Part shown: in pieces, positions 55,087 through 62,120 of the stretch
How the letters are laid out: each line of letters opens with the position of its first letter
Numbering within the stretch: the first letter of the stretch is position 1
Origin: Nakamurella multipartita DSM 44233
Lineage (GTDB): Bacteria > Actinomycetota > Actinomycetes > Mycobacteriales > Nakamurellaceae
Assembly (NCBI RefSeq): GCF_000024365.1
Contig: NC_013235.1
Span: forward strand, 4,092,001 to 4,156,000
Length of the DNA: 64,000 bases
Reading direction: 5' to 3'
Notes under the pieces: model-generated
Database searches by the model: none
Told to the model about the DNA's origin: nothing
The model's input: only the letters and a program-made list of their open reading frames with translations
Program-made: the position numbers and the translations under genes

Positions 55087-55680
55087 TCAGTTGCCGGCTG
55101 CCCGGGCCGCCGCCTTGGCCGCCTTCTTGGCCGCGCGCACGAGTTCGAGCGAGGGCTGATCGACCACGTCGGCGACCGATCGGTGGCTGCCCGCCTCGCC
55201 GTAGATCCCGGCCGCTTCCCGCCAGCCGGCCGGCTGGACGCCGTACTGCTTGCCCAGCAGGGCGAGGAAGATCGGCGCCTTGGCCGGCCCGAAGCCGGGC
55301 AACGCGGCGATCCGGGCCAGCAGCTCCTGGCCGTCGGCGACGTCGGACCACAGGTTCGCCGCGTTGCCGTCGTAGCGGTCGGTGAGTACCTGGCAGGTGG
55401 CCTGGACCCGCTTGGCCATGGCCGCCGGGAATCGATGGACGGCCGGGCGCTGCGCGCACAACGCGGCGAACTCCTCCGGATCGGCCTGCGCGATCGCCGG
55501 CACGTCGAGCCGCCCACCCATCCGCTGGGCGATCACCGCGGGCCCGGCGAACGCCTTCTCCATCGGCACCTGCTGGTCCAGCACCATGCCCAGCAGCAGC
55601 GCATTGGGGTCGGCGGCCAGCAGCTCGTCGGCGGCCCGGTCACCGGTCAGGTACAGCTCGGAGGCGGTCATGCCGAGCAT
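55087..55680 (-). CDS. HhH-GPD-type base-excision repair protein
   Basis: A 197-residue protein of the endonuclease III/AlkA superfamily: LLLGMVLDQQVPMEKAFAGP, then the helix-hairpin-helix AALPGFGPAKAPIFLALLGK, and a Lys/Ala-rich tail (AKKAAKAAARAAG). The usual catalytic Asp after the hairpin is not obvious, so the exact glycosylase type is uncertain. An ATG at 55671 is an alternative start. Confidence 0.85.
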   Translation of the reverse strand: MLGMTASELYLTGDRAADELLAADPNALLLGMVLDQQVPMEKAFAGPAVIAQRMGGRLDVPAIAQADPEEFAALCAQRPAVHRFPAAMAKRVQATCQVLTDRYDGNAANLWSDVADGQELLARIAALPGFGPAKAPIFLALLGKQYGVQPAGWREAAGIYGEAGSHRSVADVVDQPSLELVRAAKKAAKAAARAAGN

Positions 55681-55761
55681 TGTCCATTCCGCCGTCCCCG
55701 GTGGCGATCGATCCCCTGGGGTTGCCCGGTCGGATCGATGGTCGAATCGCGGCCGGGCACC

Positions 55762-55767
55762 TACCCT
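55762..55767 (+). promoter_or_regulatory. Candidate -10 hexamer of a leaderless transcript
   Basis: TACCCT, 6 bases before the ATG at 55774, with no ribosome site between. Confidence 0.45.
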
Positions 55768-55773
55768 GGCCCT

Positions 55774-56244
55774 ATGACGTCCAGTTCGGCGCTGACTCGG
55801 AGTTCACCCTCGCCAGGACCGGTGGCCGATCAGCCGCGGGCGTTGCCGCCGCTGGCCTTTCGCCAGGTCGAGTTGTCCGGCCTGGGCTGGGCCGCCATCG
55901 TGCTGCCGGGGGCGGTGGCCGGGGCGAGCGCCGGTCTGGCCTTGACCCGCGGGCGGCTGCGGCCCGGTCCGCTGGCCGCGGCCGGTCTGGCCGGGGCCCT
56001 GCTCGGCGTGGCCGTCGCCCGGGTCGTCGACGAACTGCGCTGGCGGCGCAGCGCGATCTGCCTGGAATTGGCCGAACCGGATGCGGTGCTGGACCTGCTG
56101 CAGGCGGTGCGCGCCGAGGGCGTGCACGCCGACATGATCCGGGCGTCCGACGGCCCCGCCGGCGCCGGCGCCGGATATGCGTTGCGCTACCGGGCCCGCG
56201 ACGACCGCCGGGTCCGCGCCGTGCTCTCCGCCCAACTGAGCTGA
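55774..56244 (+). CDS. Small two-helix membrane protein of unknown function
   Basis: A 156-residue protein. Two hydrophobic segments (WAAIVLPGAVAGASAGLAL and LAAAGLAGALLGVAVARVV) are followed by a soluble part of about 65 residues (VLDLLQAVRAEGVHADMIRA). I do not recognise the family. It is divergent from the HhH-GPD gene and probably leaderless. Confidence 0.72.
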   Translation: MTSSSALTRSSPSPGPVADQPRALPPLAFRQVELSGLGWAAIVLPGAVAGASAGLALTRGRLRPGPLAAAGLAGALLGVAVARVVDELRWRRSAICLELAEPDAVLDLLQAVRAEGVHADMIRASDGPAGAGAGYALRYRARDDRRVRAVLSAQLS

Positions 56245-56275
56245 GGGCCGGCCCCACCCCGACCGAGGCCGGCCC
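56245..56275 (+). terminator. Intrinsic terminator after the two-helix membrane protein gene
   Basis: gggccggcc pairs with ggccggccc, a 9-base stem directly after the stop codon. Confidence 0.6.
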
Positions 56276-56314
56276 GTCGACCGGCGCCGCCTGCCCGCAT
56301 GGTGAGCTGACCGG

Positions 56315-57844
56315 GTGAACGCTGCGAACCCGGACCGGCCGGCCGGCCTCCCCCTGACCGACCTCGAGATCGTCGACCGCCTGGGCGAGGACCTGCGGAC
56401 GGGCGGCTTCGACGCCACCGGAGTCCCGGAGCTGCTGGGCGCGGCCGCCCACCGGGCGCTGGGCCGGGGTGAGCCGGCCGCGGCGCTGCGCGCCACCCGC
56501 GACGGATCGACCCGGTCCACCCTGGTCCGGTTGTTCCTGCTCGGCGCGAACGCGGCGGAGCGGGCCGTGGCCCGGGCGCTGCCGGCCACCGGGGTGGCCG
56601 CCGCACTGGCCCAGGGCGTGCTGGAGCGCGACGGCGACGAACTCCGGGCCGCGCTGGACATCCGCCCGCACGCCGCCGATGACGAGGAGTTCCTGCTGGT
56701 CTCCGACCTGGACTCGGATGTGCGGCCCGGCCCGGTACGGCCCGATCACGTGCTCGGCCTGGGTTCGGCCTCGATCACGTTGGCCCGGGCGATCGTGCGC
56801 GACCCGGTGACCACCGCCCTGGACCTGGGCACCGGCTGCGGCATCCAGGCGCTGCACCTGGCCGGACACGCCGGGTCGATCGTGGCCACCGACATCAGCC
56901 CGCGCGCGCTGGCGTTGGCCGGCGCCACCGCCCGGCTCAACCAGCAGCACTGGGACCTGCGGGCCGGGTCGCTGTTCGACCCGGTGGCCGGTGAGCAGTT
57001 CGACCTGATCGTGTCCAACCCGCCGTTCGTCGTCGGCGACGGCACCACCCGGTTCACCTACCGCGACTCCGGCCTGCCCGGCGACGGCGTCGGCCGGGCC
57101 ATCGTCGAAGGGGCGCGCACGCACCTGCGGCCCGGCGGGACCGCGCAACTGCTGGCCAACTGGCTGGTCGTCGACGACGGCGACTGGCGCGACCGGGTCG
57201 GCGGGTGGGTCGCGGCCAGCGGTTGTGACGCCTGGGTGGTGCAACGGGAGATCGCCGACCCGGTCGAGTACGTCGGCCTGTGGTTGGCCGACGCCGGGGA
57301 GGACGCCAAGTCCGGGGGCGACCGGGCGCGGGCCCACCGGCTCGCGCAGGACTGGCTGGACTATTTCGCCGCGCAGCGAATCACCGGCATCGGCATGGGC
57401 ATGATCACCTTGCGCCGCACCGACGCCGACGACCCGTCGATCAATCTGGACGAGATCACCGACGACCCGGTCACCGGCACCGAGGTCGGCGCGTTCCTGA
57501 CCAACCGGGCCTGGGTCGAGTCCCGCACCGACGCCGAACTGCTGGGCCAGCGGTTCCGGCTGGCCGACCAGGTTCTGCTCGAACAGAGCGCATTGCCCGG
57601 CCCCGAGGGGTGGGACGTCATGCTGCGCCTGGTCCGCCGGCTGGGCGGCGCCGGCGCGACCCTGCAGGTCGACGAGTGGGGTCAGTCCCTGCTGGCCGGA
57701 TGCTCCGGCGCCCTGCCGCTGGCGGTGCTGATCGAGTTACTGGCCGGAGCCCACGCGGTACCGGCCGGCGCGCTCGCCGAGGCCATCGTGCCGGCCGTCC
57801 GGGTCGCCGTCACCCGAGGGCTGCTGGTTCCGATCGGCGATTGA
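56315..57844 (+). CDS. SAM-dependent methyltransferase with NPPF motif (DUF7059/DUF7782-like)
   Basis: A 509-residue protein. The N-terminal 130 residues are helical; the methyltransferase core follows with ALDLGTGCGIQALHLAGHAG (SAM site) and DLIVSNPPFVVGD, whose NPPF is typical of enzymes that methylate a planar nitrogen in protein, RNA or DNA. The C-terminal 160 residues form a separate domain. The overall shape matches an actinobacterial release-factor-methylase-like family; the substrate is unknown. GTG start at 56315. Confidence 0.87.
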   Translation: MNAANPDRPAGLPLTDLEIVDRLGEDLRTGGFDATGVPELLGAAAHRALGRGEPAAALRATRDGSTRSTLVRLFLLGANAAERAVARALPATGVAAALAQGVLERDGDELRAALDIRPHAADDEEFLLVSDLDSDVRPGPVRPDHVLGLGSASITLARAIVRDPVTTALDLGTGCGIQALHLAGHAGSIVATDISPRALALAGATARLNQQHWDLRAGSLFDPVAGEQFDLIVSNPPFVVGDGTTRFTYRDSGLPGDGVGRAIVEGARTHLRPGGTAQLLANWLVVDDGDWRDRVGGWVAASGCDAWVVQREIADPVEYVGLWLADAGEDAKSGGDRARAHRLAQDWLDYFAAQRITGIGMGMITLRRTDADDPSINLDEITDDPVTGTEVGAFLTNRAWVESRTDAELLGQRFRLADQVLLEQSALPGPEGWDVMLRLVRRLGGAGATLQVDEWGQSLLAGCSGALPLAVLIELLAGAHAVPAGALAEAIVPAVRVAVTRGLLVPIGD

Positions 57845-58169
57845 GCGCGCGGCCCCGCCGGCCGACCGTCAGGGCGGCGCGGACCGCACCGATCGAGGCG
57901 AACGACAGGATGGACCCGACGGAGGCGAACGACAGGATCGACCCGAGTGAGAACGCCGACCAGAGTGAGAGCACCGACCCCGTCGATCCGATGGACAGGA
58001 TCGAGCCGGACGAACCGATCGACAGGATGGACCCGGCCGAGCCGATCGACAGGATCGAGCCCGCGGATCCGATGGACAGGATCGACCCGGCCGAGCCGGC
58101 CGGCCCCGGGTCGCCGTGCCCCGTCGCCCCATGCTTGCCGAGCCCGTGCCTCTTCGGCCCATGCTTCAT
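57810..58169 (-). CDS. Protein of nine-residue GSAGSILSI repeats
   Basis: A 119-residue protein. A His/Lys/Gly-rich head ([19 protein letters not shown]) is followed by about seven repeats of the unit GSAGSILSI, the last ones diverged ([15 protein letters not shown]), and a basic tail ([12 protein letters not shown]). The regular hydrophobic/small pattern suggests a beta-solenoid or a membrane-inserting rod; similar repeat proteins occur in other actinobacteria, function unknown. The 3' end overlaps the methyltransferase gene by 35 bases, tail to tail. The other strand is open too ([15 protein letters not shown]), so strand choice rests on the regularity of the minus-strand repeats. The start ATG at 58169 is the first in-frame ATG. 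Confidence 0.6.
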   Translation of the reverse strand: MKHGPKRHGLGKHGATGHGDPGPAGSAGSILSIGSAGSILSIGSAGSILSIGSSGSILSIGSTGSVLSLWSAFSLGSILSFASVGSILSFASIGAVRAALTVGRRGRALNRRSEPAALG

Positions 58170-58244
58170 CGCCCCATCGTGCCGCAATTGGCCCGCCGTG
58201 GCCTGCTCTCACCCGGACGTCGCCGACCTGACAGCATCACCGGC

Positions 58245-58748
58245 ATGCGTGCCGTGGTGACCCGAGTGCTCTCCGCCAGTGTGACCGTGCCCCGCCCGAA
58301 CGCGACCGGGCACGACACCACCAAGACTCAAGGCCCCGGGGACGACCGCGCCGGCACGGACGAGGCTGCGGGCGAGGTCGTCGGGCGGATCGACCGGCCG
58401 GGTCTGCTCGCCCTGATCGGGGCCACCCACACCGACACCCCCGAGACCGCCCGGGCGATGGCCGCCAAGCTGCACGAGCTGCGCATCCTGCCGGGCGAGG
58501 TCTCCTGCGCCACCACCGGCGCTCCCCTGCTGGTGGTCAGCCAGTTCACCCTCTACGCCCGCACCGACAAGGGCCGCCGGCCCTCCTGGGACCTGGCCGC
58601 CCCGCGCGAGAGGGCCGAGCCCCTCGTCGCCGAAGTGGTGGACGAGCTGCGGCGGCGCGGCGCGCCGGTGGCGACCGGCCGCTTCGGCGCCACGATGCGC
58701 GTCGCCAGCGTCAACGACGGCCCGTTCACGGTGCTGCTCGAGCTCTGA
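58245..58748 (+). CDS. dtd: D-aminoacyl-tRNA deacylase
   Basis: A 167-residue DTD that removes D-amino acids from tRNA. The start [15 protein letters not shown], the SQFTLYA block and the NDGPFT ending (with the Gly-cisPro motif) are conserved. Compared with the usual 145 residues, there is an insert of about 26 residues ([20 protein letters not shown] and on to AAG) just before EVVGRI, in a surface loop, while the following loop is shortened. ATG start at 58245. Confidence 0.92.
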   Translation: MRAVVTRVLSASVTVPRPNATGHDTTKTQGPGDDRAGTDEAAGEVVGRIDRPGLLALIGATHTDTPETARAMAAKLHELRILPGEVSCATTGAPLLVVSQFTLYARTDKGRRPSWDLAAPRERAEPLVAEVVDELRRRGAPVATGRFGATMRVASVNDGPFTVLLEL

Positions 58749-59096
58749 TCGACCTCCCGTCGGCGAGTGTGACGTACCTCACTCGCATCGGCATTCGCGT
58801 GACCGCCCCGGTGCCCGGACGTCTCCGAATCAGAAAAACAAGGGGAAATAAGGCCGACGACAACAGCGGGTCGGCGCCGGCGGCCCGTTTCCCATGTAGT
58901 TCCCATGACCGCCACACGGCGGGTCACAGCCCGTCGGGATTGGGTATGTCGAACGGACGAAGGGCAGTCGCAATCCGGCCGTCGGGGTGCTTCAGCCGAC
59001 ATCGGCCGGGGAACTAAATCGGAACTGACAGACGTTCGAATAGTCAGCGGGTCAGCAGCAAACGGTCCGCCACGAACGTGACGAAGGGAGCATGAC
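58749..59096. other. Leader and promoter region of the sigB-like gene
   Basis: 348 bases without a gene. It holds the ECF-type promoter candidate at 59010-59036 and the ribosome site AAGGGAG before 59097. A short ATG-containing stretch around 58948 lacks a sustained frame. Confidence 0.55.
59010..59036 (+). promoter_or_regulatory. Candidate SigH/SigR-type promoter of the sigB-like gene
   Basis: GGAAC (59010-59014), a 19-base spacer and GTT (59034-59036). This fits the oxidative-stress ECF consensus GGAA(T/C)-N17-19-GTT. It lies about 60 bases upstream of the start codon. Confidence 0.5.
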
Positions 59097-60146
59097 ATGG
59101 CCGCACCCTCATACGACCTCGATACTGCGAGCCGCACCACCATGACCACGACCGCGAGCACCACCACCACCGCGACCACGGCGACTGCCGCGACCACGCG
59201 CACCGTCAGCCACGACGAGGACCTGGACGCCCAGGGCCCCTCCGCCGACCTGGTCCGCGTGTACCTCAACGGCATCGGCAAGACCGCGCTGTTGACGGCC
59301 GAGCAGGAAGTCGAGCTGGCCAAGCGGATCGAGGCCGGCGTGTTCGCCGCGCACGTGCTGGAGTCCGACGTCGAGATGTCCCCGCAGCGCCGCAAGGATC
59401 TGCGGATGGTCGTGCGCGACGGCGGCCGGGCCCGCAACCACCTGCTGGTGGCCAACCTGCGCCTGGTGGTCTCGCTGGCCAAGCGGTACACCGGCCGCGG
59501 CATGCCGCTGCTGGACCTGATCCAGGAGGGCAACCTGGGCCTGATCCGCGCGGTCGAGAAGTTCGATTACACCAAGGGTTTCAAATTCTCCACGTACGCC
59601 ACCTGGTGGATCCGGCAGGCGATCTCGCGCGGCATGGCCGATCAGGGTCGCACCATCCGGCTGCCCGTCCACCTGGTCGAGCAGGTCAACAAGCTCTCCC
59701 GGCTCAAGCGGGAACTGCACCAGCAGCTGGGCCGGGACGCGACGCTGGCCGAGTTGGCCCACGAGTCGGGCATCCCCGAGGAGAAGATCGCCGATCTGCT
59801 CGACCACGCGCGTGACCCGGTGAGCCTGGACATGCCGGTCGGGTCCGACGAGGAGGCGCCGCTGGGCGACTTCATCGAGGACAGCGAATCCACCTCGGCC
59901 GAGGCCGCGGTGGTCGCCGGATTCATGCACGACGACATCAACCGGGTCCTGCGCACGCTGGACGACCGCGAGCAGACCGTCGTGCGGCTGCGGTACGGGC
60001 TCGACGACGGCCGGCCGCGCACGCTCGACGAGATCGGCCGGCACTTCGGCATCTCCCGCGAGCGGGTGCGGCAGATCGAGCGCGACTCGATGGCCAAACT
60101 GCGCGTCGGTGATCGTTCCGAGGTGCTGCGCTCGTACGCCAGCTGA
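59097..60146 (+). CDS. sigB: Principal-like sigma factor (SigB-type, group 2)
   Basis: A 349-residue sigma factor. A Thr-rich head of about 40 residues ([18 protein letters not shown]) replaces region 1.1; region 1.2 ([20 protein letters not shown]), region 2 ([20 protein letters not shown]), region 3 and region 4 ([19 protein letters not shown]) are all present. It is close to sigA (37727) and probably serves stress and stationary phase, as mycobacterial SigB does. The ECF-type promoter upstream supports this. Confidence 0.92.
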   Translation: MAAPSYDLDTASRTTMTTTASTTTTATTATAATTRTVSHDEDLDAQGPSADLVRVYLNGIGKTALLTAEQEVELAKRIEAGVFAAHVLESDVEMSPQRRKDLRMVVRDGGRARNHLLVANLRLVVSLAKRYTGRGMPLLDLIQEGNLGLIRAVEKFDYTKGFKFSTYATWWIRQAISRGMADQGRTIRLPVHLVEQVNKLSRLKRELHQQLGRDATLAELAHESGIPEEKIADLLDHARDPVSLDMPVGSDEEAPLGDFIEDSESTSAEAAVVAGFMHDDINRVLRTLDDREQTVVRLRYGLDDGRPRTLDEIGRHFGISRERVRQIERDSMAKLRVGDRSEVLRSYAS

Positions 60147-60220
60147 GCTTGGCCGAGCTGACGATGACGCTGTAGCGGCGAGCGCCTCGACAACGAGGTT
60201 CTGCGCGCCGTCGCCCAGAG

Positions 60221-60250
60221 GGGCCGGGTCTGTTCACACGGACCCGGCCC
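60221..60250 (+). terminator. Intrinsic terminator after the sigB-like gene
   Basis: gggccgggtc pairs perfectly with gacccggccc around the loop tgttcacacg, followed by tt, 75 bases after the stop. Confidence 0.75.
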
Positions 60251-60343
60251 TTCGCCATCTGCCCGCACCGTTTGTGGGACCGATCGGGCGAATCACCCCA
60301 ACCGGATGCCGCCCGGGGGCCATCGGCTTGCCAGGATGAGCGG

Positions 60344-62026
60344 ATGACCACCTCCGCGTCCACCGGCGCCGCTGCGGCCACCGCTCGTTCCGGGGCCGGT
60401 CTCGTCCTGGCCGTGCTGGCGGCCAGCCAGTTCCTGATGACGCTGGACAGTTCGGTGATGAACGTGTCCATGCCCACCGTCGCCGCGGACCTGGGCACCA
60501 CGATCACCGGCATCCAGACCGCGATCACCATGTACACGCTGGTGATGGCCACCCTGATGATCACCGGCGGCAAGCTGGGCACGATCATGGGCCGCCGCCG
60601 GGCCATGGGCATCGGCCTGGTCATCTACGCGGCCGGCTCGTTCACCACCGGCATCGCCCAGAACCTGACCCAGCTGCTGATCGGCTGGTCGCTGCTGGAG
60701 GGCATCGGCGCGGCCCTGATCATGCCGGCCATTGTGGCCCTGGTCGCCTCGAACTTCCCGGCCGACAAGCGTTCGGCCGCCTACGGTCTGGTCGCCGCGG
60801 CGGGTGCGGCCGCGGTCGCCGTCGGCCCGCTGATCGGCGGCGCGGTCACCACCTACGCCTCGTGGCGGTACGTCTTCTTCGGCGAGGTCGTGATCGTCCT
60901 GCTGATCCTGGCCGTGCTGCGCAAGCTCAACGACGTGGCCCCGCAGCCCAGCCGGATCGACCTCTTCGGGTCGTTGCTGTCGGTGGTCGGCCTGGGTCTG
61001 TTCGTCTTCGGCGTGCTGCGCTCGAGCGAATGGGGCTGGGTGATCGCCAAGCCGGGCGCACCGGCCCCGTTGAACGTGTCGCTGACCATCTGGTGCATGG
61101 CCGGCGGGCTGCTGGTCGTCTACGGCTTCCTGCGCTGGGAGAGCCGGCTGGAGGCCGCGGCCAAGGACGACCCGACGGCGCTGCAGCCGCTGCTGCGGCC
61201 CAGCATGCTGGCCAACCGGCAGCTGACCGGTGGCCTGGGCATGTTCTTCTCCCAGTTCATGATCCAGGCCGGGGCGTTCTTCGCGGTCCCGCTGTTCCTG
61301 TCCGTGGTGCTGGGCCTGACCGCCATGCAGACCGGGGTGCGGCTGGTGCCGCTCTCGATCGCCCTGCTGGTCACGGCGATCGGGGTACCCAAGGTGTGGC
61401 CCAAGGCCAACCCGCGGCGGGTGGTCCGGCTCGGGCTGCTGCTGATGATCATCGGGATCGGCTTCCTGGTCGCCGGCATGGATCCGGACGCCGACGCCAG
61501 CGTGATGACGATCCCGATGATCCTGATGGGCCTAGGCCTGGGCGCGCTGGCCTCCCAGCTCGGCGCGGTCACCGTGTCGGCGGTGTCCGAGAGCGAGACC
61601 GCCGAGGTCGGTGGCCTGCAGAACACCGCGACCAACCTGGGCGCCTCGATGGGCACCGCGCTGATCGGCTCAGTGCTCATCGCCACGCTGAGCAGTGCGG
61701 CGTTGACCGGGGTGGCCAGCAGCCCGGAGATCAACGACGCGCTCAAGTCGCAGATCTCCACCGAACTGGTCGGCGGGGTGCCGTTCGTCTCCGACGAGCA
61801 GGTGGCGACCGCCCTGTCCGCGGCCGGGGTGAGCCAGTCCGAGATCGATGCCATCACCGAGATCAACGCGCAGGCCCGGCTGGAGGCGCTGCAGGTGGCC
61901 TTCGCGCTGGTCGGCTTCATCGCCATCGGGGCGCTGTTCTTCTCCACCAAGCTGCCCACGGTCGCCCCCGGCTCGACGGTCGCGGCCGCCGGTCCCGACC
62001 CCACCGGTCCGCCCAAGCGCGACTGA
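60344..62026 (+). CDS. MFS drug exporter, DHA2 (14-helix) type
   Basis: A 560-residue transporter. Motif C-like and D1 blocks are visible: QFLMTLDSSVMNVSMPTVAA at the start (helix 1), GGKLGTIMGRRRAMGIGL (motif A) and AAAGAAAVAVGPLIGG (motif C). About 14 helices, with a large outer loop near residues 440-500 (EINDALKSQISTELVGGVPF). It probably exports hydrophobic drugs or metabolites. The ATG at 60344 follows AGGA by 8 bases; the frame to 60272 is less likely. Confidence 0.9.
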   Translation: MTTSASTGAAAATARSGAGLVLAVLAASQFLMTLDSSVMNVSMPTVAADLGTTITGIQTAITMYTLVMATLMITGGKLGTIMGRRRAMGIGLVIYAAGSFTTGIAQNLTQLLIGWSLLEGIGAALIMPAIVALVASNFPADKRSAAYGLVAAAGAAAVAVGPLIGGAVTTYASWRYVFFGEVVIVLLILAVLRKLNDVAPQPSRIDLFGSLLSVVGLGLFVFGVLRSSEWGWVIAKPGAPAPLNVSLTIWCMAGGLLVVYGFLRWESRLEAAAKDDPTALQPLLRPSMLANRQLTGGLGMFFSQFMIQAGAFFAVPLFLSVVLGLTAMQTGVRLVPLSIALLVTAIGVPKVWPKANPRRVVRLGLLLMIIGIGFLVAGMDPDADASVMTIPMILMGLGLGALASQLGAVTVSAVSESETAEVGGLQNTATNLGASMGTALIGSVLIATLSSAALTGVASSPEINDALKSQISTELVGGVPFVSDEQVATALSAAGVSQSEIDAITEINAQARLEALQVAFALVGFIAIGALFFSTKLPTVAPGSTVAAAGPDPTGPPKRD

Positions 62027-62120
62027 CGCCCGGCCGGTCGGGGACGGGCCGGTCGACCCCCGGCACGGTCAGCCGGTCGGGCCAGCCGGCTGGGTCAACC
62101 GGTTCGATCAGCCGGTTCGA

